The translations under genes and the position numbers were made by a program. Below, piece by piece: positions 14,489 to 22,497 of a DNA stretch of 25,873 nt. Numbering within the stretch: position 1 is the first letter of the stretch; every line of letters begins with the position of its first letter. The notes under the pieces were generated by a model. The model saw only the letters and a list, made by a program, of their open reading frames with translations. It was not told where the DNA came from and searched no databases. Origin of the DNA: an uncultured Collinsella sp. (GTDB taxonomy: Bacteria > Actinomycetota > Coriobacteriia > Coriobacteriales > Coriobacteriaceae); contig UROR01000015.1 of the NCBI GenBank assembly GCA_900549535.1, forward strand, positions 1 to 25,873, written 5' to 3'.

Positions 14489-15289
14489 GTGGGATTTCGC
14501 GACGTTAAGCGTTCAAAGAGCGCAAAAGACACGCGTATCATTGCAATCATCAATCAAAAAGGCGGCGTCGGTAAGTCAACGACGGCTGTAAACCTTGCAG
14601 CAGCACTGGGTGAGCAGGGTCGTAAGACACTGATTGTCGATTTTGATCCGCAGGGAAACAGCACCAGTGGATTCGGAATTGAAAAAGAAGACCTTGATCA
14701 CTGCATCTATGATGCATTGTTGAATGATGTGCCGGCAGAATCACTTGTTCTTGATACAAATTGCAAAAAGGTATTCGTAATTCCAGCTACAATTCAGCTT
14801 GCAGGCGCCGAAATTGAGCTCGTAAGCGCAATTGCACGTGAAACCCGCCTCAAAGATTTGCTTGAGCCGATTCAGGACGAGTTCGATTTTATTTTCATTG
14901 ACTGTCCTCCTTCGCTCGGCCTGCTTACTATCAACGCTTTGACCGCAGCAGACAGCGTTTTGATTCCGATCCAGTGCGAATATTACGCACTCGAGGGCGT
15001 TACGAAGCTGCTTGAGTCAATGAAGATGGTCAAATCAAGGCTGAACAAGGGCTTAGACACCTATGGTGTGCTTATGACCATGTATGACTCGCGTACTTCA
15101 CTATCGAATCAGGTTGTTGAGGAGGTTCAATCGTACTTTGGTGATAAGGCGTTTAAGACGCTAATCCCCCGTACGGTTAAAATCTCCGAAGCTCCGTCTT
15201 TTGGAGAACCAGTAATTACCTATGCACCTCAAAATAAGGGTGCAAAAGCATATATGAACCTTGCAAAAGAGGTGATCAAGCGTGCCTAG
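14489..15289 (+). CDS. parA: Chromosome partitioning ATPase ParA (Soj)
   Basis: ParA is a deviant-Walker ATPase that binds DNA non-specifically and moves ParB-parS complexes. The deviant Walker A KGGVGKST is at residues 24-31, the A' motif VDFDPQGNSTSG near 50-61, and the Walker B motif FIFIDCPPSLG near 134-144. The 266-residue length is the usual chromosomal type without an extra N-terminal HTH domain. GTG 14489 is preceded by AGGAGGGACC. The 3' end overlaps parB by eight bases. Three parS sites sit immediately upstream. Confidence 0.97.
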   Translation: MGFRDVKRSKSAKDTRIIAIINQKGGVGKSTTAVNLAAALGEQGRKTLIVDFDPQGNSTSGFGIEKEDLDHCIYDALLNDVPAESLVLDTNCKKVFVIPATIQLAGAEIELVSAIARETRLKDLLEPIQDEFDFIFIDCPPSLGLLTINALTAADSVLIPIQCEYYALEGVTKLLESMKMVKSRLNKGLDTYGVLMTMYDSRTSLSNQVVEEVQSYFGDKAFKTLIPRTVKISEAPSFGEPVITYAPQNKGAKAYMNLAKEVIKRA

Positions 15290-16187
15290 TGTAAAGAAAC
15301 GTGGCGGATTGGGACGTGGACTGAATGCTTTGGTCTCAGAGGCCGAGTATGAGACCGGCGGTTCGGCTGCATCGGCTTCAAATGCTGCATCTGAAACAAA
15401 ACTACCTATTGAGGATATCGTTCCCAACCCTAATCAGCCGCGAATTCACTTTAACGAAACTGAACTTCGCGAGTTGAGCGAGTCAATCCAAGAACATGGC
15501 GTTTTGCAGCCGCTTTTGGTTCGCAAGCATGGAAACGGCTATGAGATCATCGCTGGTGAGCGTCGTTACCAGGCGTCAAAGCTTGCTGGCCTTGAAGAAT
15601 TGCCAGTCATCATTAAAGAGGTAAATGATGAAGAGATGCTGGCTCTTGCTCTTATCGAAAACCTTCAACGTTCAGATCTGAATCCCGTCGAAGAGGCTAA
15701 GGGCTATCGACAGCTCATCGATGCCAGCGGTATGACCCAGGAGGCATTGTCGAAGGCAGTAAGCAAGTCACGCTCTGCAATTACAAACTCGCTGCGTCTT
15801 CTCGATCTCCCCGAAGTAGTTCAGCAGATGATTTTTGAGGGTAAACTTACTGCTGGTCATGCACGTGCGATTCTTGCAGTTCCCTATGAGGATGCTCGAA
15901 TCCGACTTGCAGAGAAGGTTGTTGCAGAGGGCCTTTCCGTAAGAGCGACAGAAAATCTTGCTCCGTTGTTTTCTGCCGGAGAGACACCTAAGACGCCGAG
16001 GCCTGCAACCCCTCAGTCTTTTAAAAAGGCAGCCCGCGTGCTTCGTCAGGTTTTTAATACCAACGTGCGTGTGAAGAGCTCGCGTGGAAAGAATAAGATT
16101 GAGATTGAGTTTAAAGACGAGGAAGAGCTCTCTCGTATTCTTGGCGAAATGATTCAGTTTGATCAAGGAGGCCAAGATGAGGAATAG
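15282..16187 (+). CDS. parB: Chromosome partitioning protein ParB (Spo0J)
   Basis: ParB is a CTP-dependent clamp that loads at parS. The N-terminal RGGLGRGLNAL (8-18) is the segment known to stimulate ParA. The CTP-binding motif GERRYQA is at 92-98, ENLQR at 126-130, and the helix-turn-helix spans about 150-175 (MTQEALSKAVSKSRSAITNS). GHARAIL is at 192-198, and the C-terminal dimerisation region ends near residue 301. The start GTG 15282 lies within the last codons of parA. The Ser/Ala-rich stretch at 28-39 is a normal linker. Confidence 0.97.
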   Translation: MPSVKKRGGLGRGLNALVSEAEYETGGSAASASNAASETKLPIEDIVPNPNQPRIHFNETELRELSESIQEHGVLQPLLVRKHGNGYEIIAGERRYQASKLAGLEELPVIIKEVNDEEMLALALIENLQRSDLNPVEEAKGYRQLIDASGMTQEALSKAVSKSRSAITNSLRLLDLPEVVQQMIFEGKLTAGHARAILAVPYEDARIRLAEKVVAEGLSVRATENLAPLFSAGETPKTPRPATPQSFKKAARVLRQVFNTNVRVKSSRGKNKIEIEFKDEEELSRILGEMIQFDQGGQDEE

Positions 16188-16431
16188 AATTTTAACTGCG
16201 ATTGCATTGGCGACGACTGTCGCGGCTGGTGCCTTTGCTGGCTATAAGATCGCGACAGACGATGAACTTCGAGGTCGTTTGCTTCGTAGTGCGCAAGATA
16301 TTGTCGATACATCCAAGAAGAAAATGGATGTTATGACAGAAGATGTTGCAATGCGTACTGCTCAGGTAACGAAGAATCCCAAGATTAATCAGGGTTGGGT
16401 CAGCAACCAATGGGAAAATGTAGGCTATTAG
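16177..16431 (+). CDS. Small single-pass membrane protein overlapping parB
   Basis: The 84-residue product starts MRNRILTAIALATTVAAGAF, a basic N-terminus followed by a hydrophobic helix (about residues 5-23) that could be a membrane anchor or an uncleaved signal. The rest is a charged, probably helical cytoplasmic or surface segment with KK, DEL and DIVDTSKKKM. AAGGAGG (16165-16171) five bases before ATG 16177 decides the start; a frame opening upstream at 16159 would include that site. It overlaps the parB end by 11 bases, so it is the third gene of the parAB unit and is followed by a terminator. I do not recognise the family; it loosely recalls YtxH-type small anchored proteins. Confidence 0.8.
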   Translation: MRNRILTAIALATTVAAGAFAGYKIATDDELRGRLLRSAQDIVDTSKKKMDVMTEDVAMRTAQVTKNPKINQGWVSNQWENVGY

Positions 16432-16439
16432 GTACCTAA
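16428..16439. repeat. 12-bp palindrome TTAGGTACCTAA (copy 2)
   Basis: Identical to the palindrome at 12924-12935. It overlaps the stop codon of the small gene after parB. Confidence 0.45.
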
Positions 16440-16461
16440 CAATTACTTAGCATATTGTGAT

Positions 16462-16502
16462 GGGTCCTTGTCTGATTCACGAGACAAGGACCCCTTATTT
16501 TG
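16462..16502 (+). terminator. Rho-independent terminator of the parAB unit
   Basis: A perfect 12-bp stem (16462-16473 with 16482-16493) with an eight-base loop is followed on the plus strand by CTTATTTTT. It ends the parA-parB-small-gene transcript. Confidence 0.9.
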
Positions 16503-16545
16503 GCCGTAAAAATGGGACCAGTAGCAGCTGATTCAAAATTAAGGT

Positions 16546-16592
16546 CAATAAATGAAACGACCCCGGTTGCATATCCTGCAACCGGGGTCGTT
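16546..16592 (-). terminator. Terminator-like hairpin after rlmN
   Basis: A perfect 16-bp stem (16556-16571 with 16577-16592) has a five-base loop. On the minus strand it is followed by TCATTTATTG, a moderate T-rich tail. It lies 38 bases past the rlmN stop. The plus-strand side lacks a T-run, so it should act on rlmN. Confidence 0.8.
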
Positions 16593-16595
16593 CGA

Positions 16596-16611
16596 TGTTT
16601 CACATGAAACG
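16596..16611. promoter_or_regulatory. Degenerate parS-like site between parAB and rlmN
   Basis: TGTTTCACATGAAACG matches the perfect parS at 14 of 16 positions (central G to A, last A to G). It sits between the rlmN stop and its terminator hairpin. ParB may bind it weakly. Confidence 0.5.
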
Positions 16612-16629
16612 TTTTGGGGTGCGACTCCC

Positions 16630-17682
16630 CTATGCGTTTTTCTGAACTTTAAAGCGCTGCTTCAGCTGTCCGCAGGCGGCGTCAATATCGTTACCACGGG
16701 AGTTACGAATCGTTGTCTCGATGCCACGGGACTCAAGGCGACGCTGAAGATCCTCAACCTTATGAATCGGCGACGGCTTGAGCGGGCTACCCTCGATGTC
16801 GTTAAGCTGAATGAGGTTAACGTGGCACAGCGTTCCCTCGCAGAAGTCGCAGAGCGCCTGCATTTCCGGATTCGTATCGTTGACGCCTTCGATCATGGCA
16901 TACTCATAGGTTGGGCGGCGGCCGGTCTTCTCGGTGTAGAGCTGAAGCGCTTCGTGAAGGCGAAGCAGCGTGTACTTCTTAACACCGGGCATGAGCTTAT
17001 TGCGCGTCGACTGGATGGCGGAATGCAGTGAAACAGCAAGCGTGAACTGCTCGGGGATGTCGGCAAATTTGCGAATACCGGGAATAACGCCACTGGTAGA
17101 GACGGTGAGGTGACGAGCGCCGATACCGATGCCATCGGGGTCATTGAGGATTCGCAGCGCCTTGAGAACCTCGTCGTAGTTGGCAAACGGCTCGCCCTGG
17201 CCCATGAAGACAACGCTCGTGGCGCGCTCGCCAAAGTCGTTGGATACATGAAGTACCTGGTCGACGATCTCTTGAGCGGTCAGAGAGCGCTTGAGGCCGT
17301 TGAGACCGGTAGCGCAAAAGGCGCAGCCCATGCCACAGCCAGCTTGGGTAGAAACGCAGACGGAAAGCTTGTTACGACGGGGCATGCCGACAGTCTCGAC
17401 GGAAACGCCGTCGTGGTACTCGAGCAAATACTTGCGAGAGCCATCTTTGGAAACCTGCTTGGTTAGTTCAGTCGGCGTGTCAAAGGCAAAAGCCTCTTTA
17501 AGCTGCTCGCGGAAAGCCTTAGGAAGGTTTGTCATATCGTCAAACGAACAAACGTTCTTCTCAAAGACCCATTCGATCAGCTGCTTCGCGCGGAAGGCTG
17601 CCTGGCCAAGTTCCGCCACGAGCTCGCGAATATCGTTTTGGCTCAAGTCGCGAATGTCCTGAGATTTAGTCCTGGGATTCAT
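16630..17682 (-). CDS. rlmN: Dual-specificity 23S rRNA/tRNA methyltransferase RlmN
   Basis: RlmN is a radical-SAM enzyme that makes 2-methyladenosine at A2503 of 23S rRNA and A37 of some tRNAs. The radical-SAM cluster motif is Cys116-x3-Cys120-x2-Cys123 (CGMGCAFC). The two catalytic cysteines correspond to Cys109 (in LSVCVST, seven residues before the cluster as in E. coli) and Cys337 (AACGQLK). The motif MGQGEPFANYDEV is also typical. The 350-residue length is normal. ATG 17680-17682 follows AAAGG. Unlike its neighbours, it is on the minus strand. Confidence 0.97.
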   Translation of the reverse strand: MNPRTKSQDIRDLSQNDIRELVAELGQAAFRAKQLIEWVFEKNVCSFDDMTNLPKAFREQLKEAFAFDTPTELTKQVSKDGSRKYLLEYHDGVSVETVGMPRRNKLSVCVSTQAGCGMGCAFCATGLNGLKRSLTAQEIVDQVLHVSNDFGERATSVVFMGQGEPFANYDEVLKALRILNDPDGIGIGARHLTVSTSGVIPGIRKFADIPEQFTLAVSLHSAIQSTRNKLMPGVKKYTLLRLHEALQLYTEKTGRRPTYEYAMIEGVNDTNPEMQALCDFCEGTLCHVNLIQLNDIEGSPLKPSPIHKVEDLQRRLESRGIETTIRNSRGNDIDAACGQLKQRFKVQKNA

Positions 17683-17767
17683 GGAAGCCTTTCGATTTTG
17701 GGGAAACGTAGAGGGTATCGCTACAATATGGTATCAGCTGCAGAAATTATAGAGGAGGAGTCTGCCC

Positions 17768-18733
17768 ATGCCGGGTAAAAGCCTAGAGAACATGCACGTA
17801 GCGGTCTTGGCGGGCGGTCATTCCGCTGAGCGCGAGATCTCGCTCAATTCGGGAAAGAACGTCGTGGTTGCCTTGAAGGAGGCCGGCTACACTTCGGTGG
17901 AGCTGCTCGACACGGCTGCCGATGATTTTATGGTAACCATGGCGACCGGCGGCTTTGACGTGGCGTTTATCGCCATGCACGGTGCCGGCGGCGAGGATGG
18001 TGCCATGCAGGGCGCCATGGAGACCCTGGGTGTCCCCTACACGGCCTCGGGCGTGCTTGCCAGCGCCTGCGGTGCCGACAAGGAGGTCTCTAAGCTCTTG
18101 TACGCCAAGGCGGGCATCCCCATTGCCCCCGGCCTCGCGCTCGAGGTGGGCGATGAAGTCGATATCGATCATATCGTCGAGGTTTGTGGCGAGCGCTGCT
18201 TTGTGAAGCCGGCCGTCAACGGTTCCAGCTATGGCATTTCCCTGGTCCATGAGCCCTCCGAGCTGCCCGCGGCAATCGCCAAGGCGTTTGAGTACGGCGA
18301 CAAAGTGCTGGTCGAGAAGTGTATCGAGGGTACCGAGATCACCGTCGGCGTGTACGGCGAGGACGACGTGCGCGCTCTGCCGATTGTCGAGATTCGTAAG
18401 CCCAAGGACTGCGAGTTCTACGATCTGGACGTGAAGTATGTCGACCCTACGGACATCCATCGCATTCCGGCGCAGATTTCACCCGAGAATTACACTCGCG
18501 CTCAGGAGCTTGCCTGTGCCGCTCACAAGGCCCTCGGTTGCCTGGGCATCTCGCGCAGCGATTTTATCGTGAGCGAGGACGGCCCCGTTATCCTCGAGAC
18601 CAATACCATTCCCGGCATGACCGATACGTCGCTGTATCCGGATGAGATCCGCCACACCGACGACATGACGTTCCCGCAGGTCTGTGACAGCCTGATCCGT
18701 ATGGGCCTTCGTCGAGCGGGCATTGCATGCTAA
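17768..18733 (+). CDS. ddl: D-alanine--D-alanine ligase
   Basis: Ddl joins two D-alanines for the peptidoglycan precursor, using an ATP-grasp fold in the cytoplasm. Motifs include LAGGHSAEREISLNSG with the substrate-binding Glu of the AERE motif (Glu21), MHGAGGEDGAMQG, the ATP-grasp VKPAVNGSSYGIS, EKCIEGTEITVGV, EFYDLDVKY and the metal-binding ILETNTIPGMT. The Tyr of VKY matches the residue typical of D-Ala rather than D-Lac ligases, so vancomycin-type specificity is not suggested. ATG 17768 follows GAGGAGGAG at about seven bases. The 321-residue length is normal. The 3' end overlaps the next gene by seven bases. Confidence 0.95.
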   Translation: MPGKSLENMHVAVLAGGHSAEREISLNSGKNVVVALKEAGYTSVELLDTAADDFMVTMATGGFDVAFIAMHGAGGEDGAMQGAMETLGVPYTASGVLASACGADKEVSKLLYAKAGIPIAPGLALEVGDEVDIDHIVEVCGERCFVKPAVNGSSYGISLVHEPSELPAAIAKAFEYGDKVLVEKCIEGTEITVGVYGEDDVRALPIVEIRKPKDCEFYDLDVKYVDPTDIHRIPAQISPENYTRAQELACAAHKALGCLGISRSDFIVSEDGPVILETNTIPGMTDTSLYPDEIRHTDDMTFPQVCDSLIRMGLRRAGIAC

Positions 18734-20676
18734 TCGAGGACGCGGTTTCGTCAGGAACGCCGCAGTTTGTCATCGACTCCTATGCCACGCTTGCCGAACG
18801 CGCCAAAACGCAGTCCTTCGGCCTTATCGAGGAAGATGTGATCGTCCTCGATACCGAGACCACAGGTCTTTCGGTGCAGGACAACGAGCTGATCGAGATC
18901 TCGGCGGCCCGTCTTTCGGGCCGCGAGATCGTCGACCGCTTCGATACCTTCGTGCATCCCAAGCAGCTGATTCCCGCCGAGATTACCGAGCTCACGAGCA
19001 TTACAAATGCCGATGTGGCAGATGCCCCGTCGGCCGTTGAGGCCGTCGCCGCTCTCGCCGATTTTGTCGGTGGTTGCCCGGTGATCGCACATAACGCCAC
19101 GTTCGACCGCTCGTTTATCGAGTCGGTCAAAGGCGGCGTCAACGTGAGCGATATTTGGATCGATTCGCTGGCGCTGTCGCGCATCGCGCTTCCGCGCCTG
19201 GCCTCGCACAAGCTGTCTTTTATGGCCGATCTGTTTGGCTGCGACTCGGTATCACACCGTGCCAATGCCGACGTCGACGCCCTGTGTGGCGTATGGCGCG
19301 TGTTGCTCGTGGCGCTCACCGACTTGCCCCAGGGCCTCATGGCGCGCCTAGCCGACATGCATCCGGACGTGCCTTGGTCCTATCGTCCTATCTTCTCATT
19401 CTTGGCAGGGCAGAACCCTGGTTCCATCTTCTCTCTCAGCGCCGCTCGTGCTGACGTTCTCAAGGCCGATCGCGCCGACGATCGGGTGGACGCCGATGAG
19501 CTGCCGGTTCTCAAGATGCCGAGTCGTGAGGAGATCGAGGCAGACTATGCGCCAGGTGGCCTGGTCAATCGCATGTATCCCACCTACGAGCCGCGTGATG
19601 AGCAGATCGCGATGGCGCTCGAGGTCCGCGATGCGCTGGTCACGGGCACTCATCGAGTAATTGAGGCAGGCACAGGCGTCGGCAAATCGATGGCCTATCT
19701 GGTGCCTTTTGCCGAGGCAGCACGCCGTAACAACATCACGGTTGGTATTGCGACCAAATCGAACAATCTTGCCGACCAGCTCATGTACCATGAGCTGCCA
19801 AAACTTGCCGAGCAACTGGACGGTGGTCTGTCATTTTGCGCTCTCAAGGGGTATGACCACTATCCGTGCCTGCGCAAGCTCGAGCGCATGAGCCGCGGCC
19901 AGGTCGAGATTGCCACCAAGCGCGATCCGGCGGACACGCTCACGGCGGTCGCGGTCATTATGGCGTACGTCTGCCAATCAGCCGATGGCGACCTCGACTC
20001 GCTCGGCATTCGGTGGCGCAGCGTCAACCGTCCCGACTTTACGACGGCCTCGCGCGAGTGTGCTCGTCGCCTCTGCCCGTTTTTCCCTGATAAATGTTTG
20101 GTCCACGGCGCTCGCCGTCGTGCGGCGCATGCCGATGTGGTGGTCACCAACCATTCCCTGCTGTTCCGCAACGTCGCGGCCGAGGGCAGAATTTTGCCGC
20201 CGATTCGTCATTGGGTAATCGACGAGGCCCATTCCATCGAGCGCGAGGCGCGCCGTCAGTGGGCGCGTGTGGTGTCGGCGGACGAATCACGCGTTCTGTT
20301 TGAGCGTCTGGGTGGCTCGAGCACCGGCGCGCTAAGCCAGGTTTCCCGTGATTTGGCAACCTCCGAGGGCTCTACGCTCTATCTGGGCCTTACCGCCAAG
20401 GCGACGTCGACGGTTGCGCGCGCGAGCATGGCGATCGCCGGCGTGTTCGATGGCGTTCGCGAGCTCGGTCGCCGTGCCCGTGGGGGCTATGACAATGCCA
20501 ATCTATGGATTGGCCCCGAGCTGCGCGAATCTGACGACTGGCATGATTTCTTACAGTCGGCCTACACTGGCATCGACGCATTGGAACAAGCTGACAAGAG
20601 CGTCGACGCGCTGGTGCAAGCCGTCGCCGCCGACAAGCCAGCACGAGCTGGCCGAGAACCTAAAACTCATCATTGA
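18727..20676 (+). CDS. DinG-type exonuclease/Fe-S helicase, 5' part (frameshifted)
   Basis: This 649-codon frame is the first two-thirds of an exonuclease-helicase fusion likely to act in DNA repair. A DEDDh exonuclease domain fills about residues 38-205: LDTETTGL (Asp42, Glu44), VIAHNATFD, and HRANADVDA. The helicase part has Walker A AGTGVGKS (314-321) and DEAH (499-502). Cysteines in HYPCLRKL and ECARRLCPFFPDKC give the four-Cys pattern of the XPD/DinG iron-sulfur cluster. The frame ends in an unrelated tail, PARAGREPKTHH, after residue ~637, where the homologous sequence continues in the next frame (20639-21583). ATG 18727 overlaps the ddl stop by seven bases. The split looks like a mutation, an assembly error or, less likely, programmed frameshifting. 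Confidence 0.85.
   Translation: MLIEDAVSSGTPQFVIDSYATLAERAKTQSFGLIEEDVIVLDTETTGLSVQDNELIEISAARLSGREIVDRFDTFVHPKQLIPAEITELTSITNADVADAPSAVEAVAALADFVGGCPVIAHNATFDRSFIESVKGGVNVSDIWIDSLALSRIALPRLASHKLSFMADLFGCDSVSHRANADVDALCGVWRVLLVALTDLPQGLMARLADMHPDVPWSYRPIFSFLAGQNPGSIFSLSAARADVLKADRADDRVDADELPVLKMPSREEIEADYAPGGLVNRMYPTYEPRDEQIAMALEVRDALVTGTHRVIEAGTGVGKSMAYLVPFAEAARRNNITVGIATKSNNLADQLMYHELPKLAEQLDGGLSFCALKGYDHYPCLRKLERMSRGQVEIATKRDPADTLTAVAVIMAYVCQSADGDLDSLGIRWRSVNRPDFTTASRECARRLCPFFPDKCLVHGARRRAAHADVVVTNHSLLFRNVAAEGRILPPIRHWVIDEAHSIEREARRQWARVVSADESRVLFERLGGSSTGALSQVSRDLATSEGSTLYLGLTAKATSTVARASMAIAGVFDGVRELGRRARGGYDNANLWIGPELRESDDWHDFLQSAYTGIDALEQADKSVDALVQAVAADKPARAGREPKTHH
20638..20639 (+). 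other. Frameshift point in the DinG-type gene
   Basis: Reading moves from frame 1 to frame 2 here. Removing one C from AAGCCAGCAC gives a continuous ADKQHELAENL, so a one-base insertion in CC is the simplest explanation; a CA deletion from CCACAG would also do. There is no long homopolymer or clear slippery heptamer. Confidence 0.65.
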
Positions 20677-21583
20677 TGGTACCGATGAACACTACGTGTA
20701 TTCGCTGCAGGTCAATCGCAGGCTGCGTGCCGGCGGAGAGTCAATGACCGCAGAGCGCATCGACATTGGCGAGGCCTTGGCAACCGAGTGGCTGCCCGAG
20801 GTTCACACGGCTATCTTTGCCTCGGCGACCATGACGGTGTCCAAAAGCTTTGAGCACTTTAACCATGCGGTCGGCCTTGATCGCATCGGTGCTTCAACGT
20901 CGTCATCGCTGCACTTGGATTCGAACTACGACTTCGATTCGAACATGGCTGTAGTCGTTGCGGGCGATATCCCCGATCCGCGCGATCGTGAGAGCTATCT
21001 TACGGCGCTCGAGCGCGTACTGGTCGACGCCCATCTTGCCATGGGCGGATCGGTGCTCACGTTGTTCACCAATCGGCGCGACATGGAGGACCTATACGCC
21101 CGCGTTGAGCCCAAGATGGCCCGTGCGGGTCTGGAGCTCAACTGCCAGCAGCGCAACTCATCTCCTCGTCGCCTGCGCGACCGGTTTATCAACGAACCGA
21201 CCTCGTCGCTTTTTGCGCTCAAGGCCTTCTGGGAGGGGTTTGATGCCAGCGGCGAGACGCTGCGCTGCGTCATCATTCCCAAGTTGCCGTTCTCGAGCCC
21301 CACGGACCCGCTCTCGTGCGAGCGCAACCTGCGCGAAGACCGCGCATGGGCGCGCTATTCGCTGCCCGAGGCGGTGCTCGAGGTTAAGCAGGCGGCCGGC
21401 CGCCTTATCCGCTCGTCGACCGATTGCGGCGTGCTGATTCTGGCCGACCCGCGCCTGGTGACGAAGGGCTATGGCAAGAAGTTCTTAACGTCGCTGCCCA
21501 CGAGCTCCTACCAGCGCATCGAATCGGCGCAGATCGGGCACTATCTACAGCTGTGGCGTGCACGCCACGAGCGGCGGCGCTAA
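20639..21583 (+). pseudogene. DinG-type helicase, 3' part (out of frame)
   Basis: This segment continues the preceding gene in the +1 frame and has no start codon with a ribosome-binding site at its beginning. From QHELAENLKLIIDGTDEHYV onward it is the second RecA-like helicase domain: ATEWLPEVHTAIFASATMT, GGSVLTLFTNRRDM, FWEGFDASGETLRCVIIPKLPF, and motif VI QAAGRLIRSSTD, whose Arg residues complete the ATPase site. Without it the 5' product would lack a working helicase. A later in-frame ATG (residues MTAERIDIGEA) could restart translation but would give only a fragment. Its stop overlaps the convergent WYL gene stop by three bases. Confidence 0.8.
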
Positions 21584-22497
21584 AGCGGACAGACGAGGGT
21601 TTTTGCCATATCGCACAGACGCTTTGACAGGGCGGGGTCATCCAAGATGCGGATGGCTCCGCCCGCTGCGATTATCTGGCTCAGCAGCCAACGCTCGGAG
21701 CCGTAATGTACGGTTACCGTTGCCATGTCTGTCCTGCTGCGTTCGATTAGGGTGATGCCGGCCCAGTCCAGATGCTCCGCCATATCGAATGGCATCAAGA
21801 GCTTTGCGCTACGCTGCGTCCGGGCAAGGGAATCGTGGAGGGATGCAACGTCCGGTGCATGAGGCACGACGGAGTCTTCCGTCAAGGCGAGTCCCTCGAT
21901 TTTATCCATGCGATAGGTGCGCTGCTCATCGACCGCGATGTCCCAGGCAATCAGATATGTTTGGTCGCCGTTTGCTGTAATGCGCAAGGGGTCGACCAGA
22001 CGCTCGCGTGGCCGCGCATCGTCCATCGAGCGATACGAGATACGACAGCGAACGCCGTCCTGAATGGCGCAGCTCAGCTGCTGCCAGTGCGACCCGTGGT
22101 TGACGGTGTCAAAGACGTGCTGGTTATAGCCGAGCTCTTCGGGTAGAAGAGCATGTCGAATTCGAGCCGCCGCCTGGGGCTCGATCCCCAACGATTCAAG
22201 TTCGTGGTTGAGCACAGCGCCCTCGGCGGCACTCAGGCGCAGCGGTAGTACACGCCCGGCGTCACCGGTGAGGACCACGCGCTCGCCGTGGCATTCGCAG
22301 ATGATACGCGCACCCGATTCTCGGTCCGCGAGCGTCGAGACGATCTCGAGAATCTCGTCGAGCGACGCCCCCGTGATGTCAAAGCGACTGCAAATCTCGG
22401 TTCGTGTCATGCCGCTCTCGCCGGCGGCGTAGAGGGCCTCCATGATGTCGATGGCGCGCGAGAGCCTCTGCTCGCTGGTGAGTTTACGCACGGGCAT
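21580..22497 (-). CDS. WYL-domain transcriptional regulator (PafC-like)
   Basis: The 305-residue product has an N-terminal helix-turn-helix region (LSRAIDIMEALYAAGESGMTRTEICSRF) and a central WYL domain (GVRCRISYRSMDDARPRERLVDPLRI, then YLIAWDIAVDEQRTYRMDKIEGL), followed by a WYL C-terminal extension. WYL domains bind ligands or single-stranded DNA, and PafB/PafC-type pairs activate DNA-damage genes in actinobacteria. The frame extends to a TTG at 22518, but ATG 22495-22497 with AAGGA about ten bases upstream is the better start. It overlaps the upstream WYL gene by 14 bases. Ligand and targets cannot be read from the sequence. Confidence 0.85.
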   Translation of the reverse strand: MPVRKLTSEQRLSRAIDIMEALYAAGESGMTRTEICSRFDITGASLDEILEIVSTLADRESGARIICECHGERVVLTGDAGRVLPLRLSAAEGAVLNHELESLGIEPQAAARIRHALLPEELGYNQHVFDTVNHGSHWQQLSCAIQDGVRCRISYRSMDDARPRERLVDPLRITANGDQTYLIAWDIAVDEQRTYRMDKIEGLALTEDSVVPHAPDVASLHDSLARTQRSAKLLMPFDMAEHLDWAGITLIERSRTDMATVTVHYGSERWLLSQIIAAGGAIRILDDPALSKRLCDMAKTLVCPL

